A stretch of 64,000 bases of DNA from NCBI RefSeq assembly GCF_009730915.1, contig NC_052489.1, forward strand, positions 27,769,916 through 27,833,915, read 5' to 3'. The position numbers were made by a program, and so were the translations under genes. Source of the DNA: Dioscorea cayenensis subsp. rotundata (Eukaryota; Streptophyta; Magnoliopsida; Dioscoreales; Dioscoreaceae). This document shows, one piece after another, positions 62,675 to 64,000 of this stretch (within the stretch, counting starts at the first letter, position 1; each line of letters starts with the position of its first letter). The notes under the pieces were generated by a model. The model saw only the letters and a program-made list of their open reading frames with translations. It ran no database searches and was not told the origin of the DNA.

Positions 62675-62816
62675 TGATCAGAGTTATGATTGGTACGCTG
62701 GCAATGGTCACAATAACGGGACAGACCACGACCCATTCCATGATTAGTAAATTGTCTTCCTCCTCCACGACTTCCTCTTCCTATGACTCCTCGTGTACGT
62801 CCTCCAAAGATAGTCA
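62638..62816 (-). pseudogene. Copia nucleocapsid zinc-knuckle segment
   Basis: An Arg/Gly-rich stretch leads into a CX2CX4HX4C knuckle (CDHCQRTNHNSDQC). It is in a different frame from the gag body, which stops at 62814, and ends at a TAA at 62640-62638. Confidence 0.85.
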
Positions 62817-63491
62817 TAGCAGAGAAAGTCCTGAGTAGTAAAGTTCAGTAGGAGAGGTAAATAGTGCTCTAGAAATTCTTCCATACACATTGACAAGTGA
62901 GGGTATCTCATCAGTTGTCATAATCTGATTCTTGATAGGATCATACTCAGGGCCAAGTCCTGCAAGAAACTGGATAACTCGAATTTGCTCGCGCTGTGCT
63001 CTCATCTTCTCTAAATCAGATGTGAGAGGTTGATATAAATCTTGCTCGTCCCATAGATTTTTCAATGTCCCAAAATAATCAGAAAGTGACATAGAACCCT
63101 TCTTAAGATTATGAATTTGCTCAATGACTTGGTAAAGACGAGCCACATTAGACTGTTGAGAATGTATTTGATGTAATGTCTCCCACATGACTTTAGCAGA
63201 ACTAATCATCATAACTTGCTTAGCAATATTCGGTTGCATGCTATTAACCATCCAAGTAACAACCAGGTCATTCTCTTCCTCCCACAGAGCATTCACTCCA
63301 ATCTTCTGCTTAGGTTCTTCCTCAGTAAGGTACTTCTTTTTATGTTGAGAATTTACAAACCGTTGAAAGGAAGTCGACCAAAGTAGAAAATTAGTACCAT
63401 CCAATTTCACTGTAGTACCTTGAATGTTTTGGAGATTTGTTGGAGGAGGAAGAGACATCCCCTCAGAAGATGACCTTGATTCAGCAGCCAT
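62814..63491 (-). pseudogene. Copia gag (UBN2-type) body
   Basis: 225 codons from the ATG at 63491. It has the plant copia gag features KLDGTNFLLW, ALWEEENDLVVTWMVNSM and YFGTLKNLWDE. It stops early, before the zinc knuckle, because of a frameshift around 62825-62845. Confidence 0.9.
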
Positions 63492-63520
63492 ATGGAAGGA
63501 TCTGAAATCTTTGTTTTAAT

Positions 63521-63532
63521 GCTCTGATACCA
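63521..63532 (-). other. Primer-binding site (initiator tRNA-Met)
   Basis: TGGTATCAGAGC on the minus strand starts directly after the 5' LTR. It is the standard complement of the plant initiator methionine tRNA 3' end. Confidence 0.93.
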
Positions 63533-63740
63533 TGTTGTTGAAGAAGAAAACTCAGTGTTGTTGAAGAAGAAAAACTCAGAAGAAAAAGACCCTAGAAAAA
63601 CAATGGTCATAAAGCTATATATCCAGAAGGCCCCCAAAAGGTGCTGCTTTAGAAAAAAGAAAAGGCCATACTCCCATACTTACAACCATACATGTACCAT
63701 CCTTTCACCATACTCTCCATACTGCAAACTATGCACAACA
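63533..63740 (-). repeat. 5' LTR of copia element
   Basis: 208 bp with TG..CA ends and two copies of the TTGAAGAAGAAAACTCA-like unit. It differs from the other LTR by a few substitutions and the missing repeat unit. Confidence 0.93.
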
Positions 63741-63745
63741 TTGAT

Positions 63746-64000
63746 GTTCCACTTTGCAATCAAGGAGGACCATGCAAGAGAGGCACTTGAGCAAAATCCT
63801 TGCTTAACTAATGGTTAAGATGAAAGATATCAAGAGCATGCATTTGCTATCAAGAATAATTGATCCCATTTGCTATCCAGAAATTTGGCTCGGTGTTGTA
63901 AACTCTATTCACATTGCACAACTGTTACCTAGAATAATGCATTTACTACTTTGAAAATTTTGCTTGATGTTGCACTCTGCAGTTAAAAGAGGGCAATGTG
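63746..64000. repeat. Degenerate tandem repeat array, right part
   Basis: Continuation of the array beyond the copia element, running off the window. It shows the same order of motifs (GGACCA, CTTAACTAATGGTTAAG, ATATCAAGAG at 63827, TTTGCTATCCAGAAA, GTTGTAAACTC, GCATTTACTA). Joining the two sides of the insertion leaves a unit about 110 bp short, so the array was already irregular or lost sequence. Confidence 0.78.

Larger units (their letters stand above)
59082..63740 (-). mobile_element. Ty1/copia LTR retrotransposon, complete but mutated
   Basis: Both LTRs are present (59082-59314 and 63533-63740), each with TG..CA ends. A perfect 5-bp target duplication TTGAT flanks it (59077-59081 and 63741-63745). 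The primer-binding site matches initiator tRNA-Met, and a polypurine tract borders the 3' LTR. The internal order on the minus strand is gag, zinc knuckle, protease, integrase, reverse transcriptase, RNase H: the copia order. The frame is broken in several places, so the copy is not autonomous. It inserted into the tandem repeat array. Confidence 0.96.

Overview
This is a stretch of flowering-plant nuclear chromosome. Genes are split by GT-AG introns, intergenic DNA is very AT-rich with many (TA)n and (AAT)n microsatellites, and all the protein families are typical of land plants. The exact lineage cannot be fixed from sequence alone. No organellar, bacterial or viral block is present apart from a Ty1/copia retrotransposon.

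Layout. 14-1464 (-): pectin methylesterase of the PME15-like group, five exons. 3207-5341 (+): small single-RRM RNA-binding protein, four exons. 6196-10257 (+): choline-phosphate cytidylyltransferase, eight exons. 10.3-14.3 kb: no protein gene, but SINE-like insertions and exon-like islands. 14277-16150 (-): QUARTET3-like polygalacturonase, broken near its C-terminus by one extra base. 17658-18240: hAT-like MITE with a perfect 8-bp target duplication. 19647-23895 (+): allantoate amidohydrolase, twelve exons, one of which lacks a canonical GT donor. 26770-29092 (+): ZIP zinc/iron transporter. 29.4-58.2 kb: tandem cluster of three malectin-LRR receptor kinases (A, B, C; all minus strand, 24 exons each by homology), with a scrambled kinase fragment, a probable solo LTR and a truncated ZIP copy between B and C. 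58.4-64.0 kb: a degenerate tandem repeat of roughly 220-245 bp interrupted by a complete but mutated copia element (59082-63740, target duplication TTGAT).

How it fits together. The left half holds unrelated single-copy metabolic and cell-wall genes. QRT3 next to allantoate amidohydrolase matches the order I recall from Arabidopsis chromosome 4 (At4g20050/At4g20070), so this is probably an ancestral gene neighbourhood. The right half is a young, actively rearranging receptor-kinase cluster. Kinase C arose from a duplication that carried kinase A together with the 3' end of the ZIP gene next to it. Kinase C then received a PIF/Harbinger-like insertion in its last intron and a frameshift in exon 2. 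Kinase B has lost the donor site of one modular 72-nt LRR exon.

Several otherwise intact genes carry one small lesion (QRT3, allantoate amidohydrolase, kinases B and C). These are either real recent damage or local assembly errors, and reads or RNA would settle which. I found no clearly undescribed system. The most informative signals are the duplication breakpoint, the paralogue empty site that dates the MITE insertion, and the splice-site lesions.
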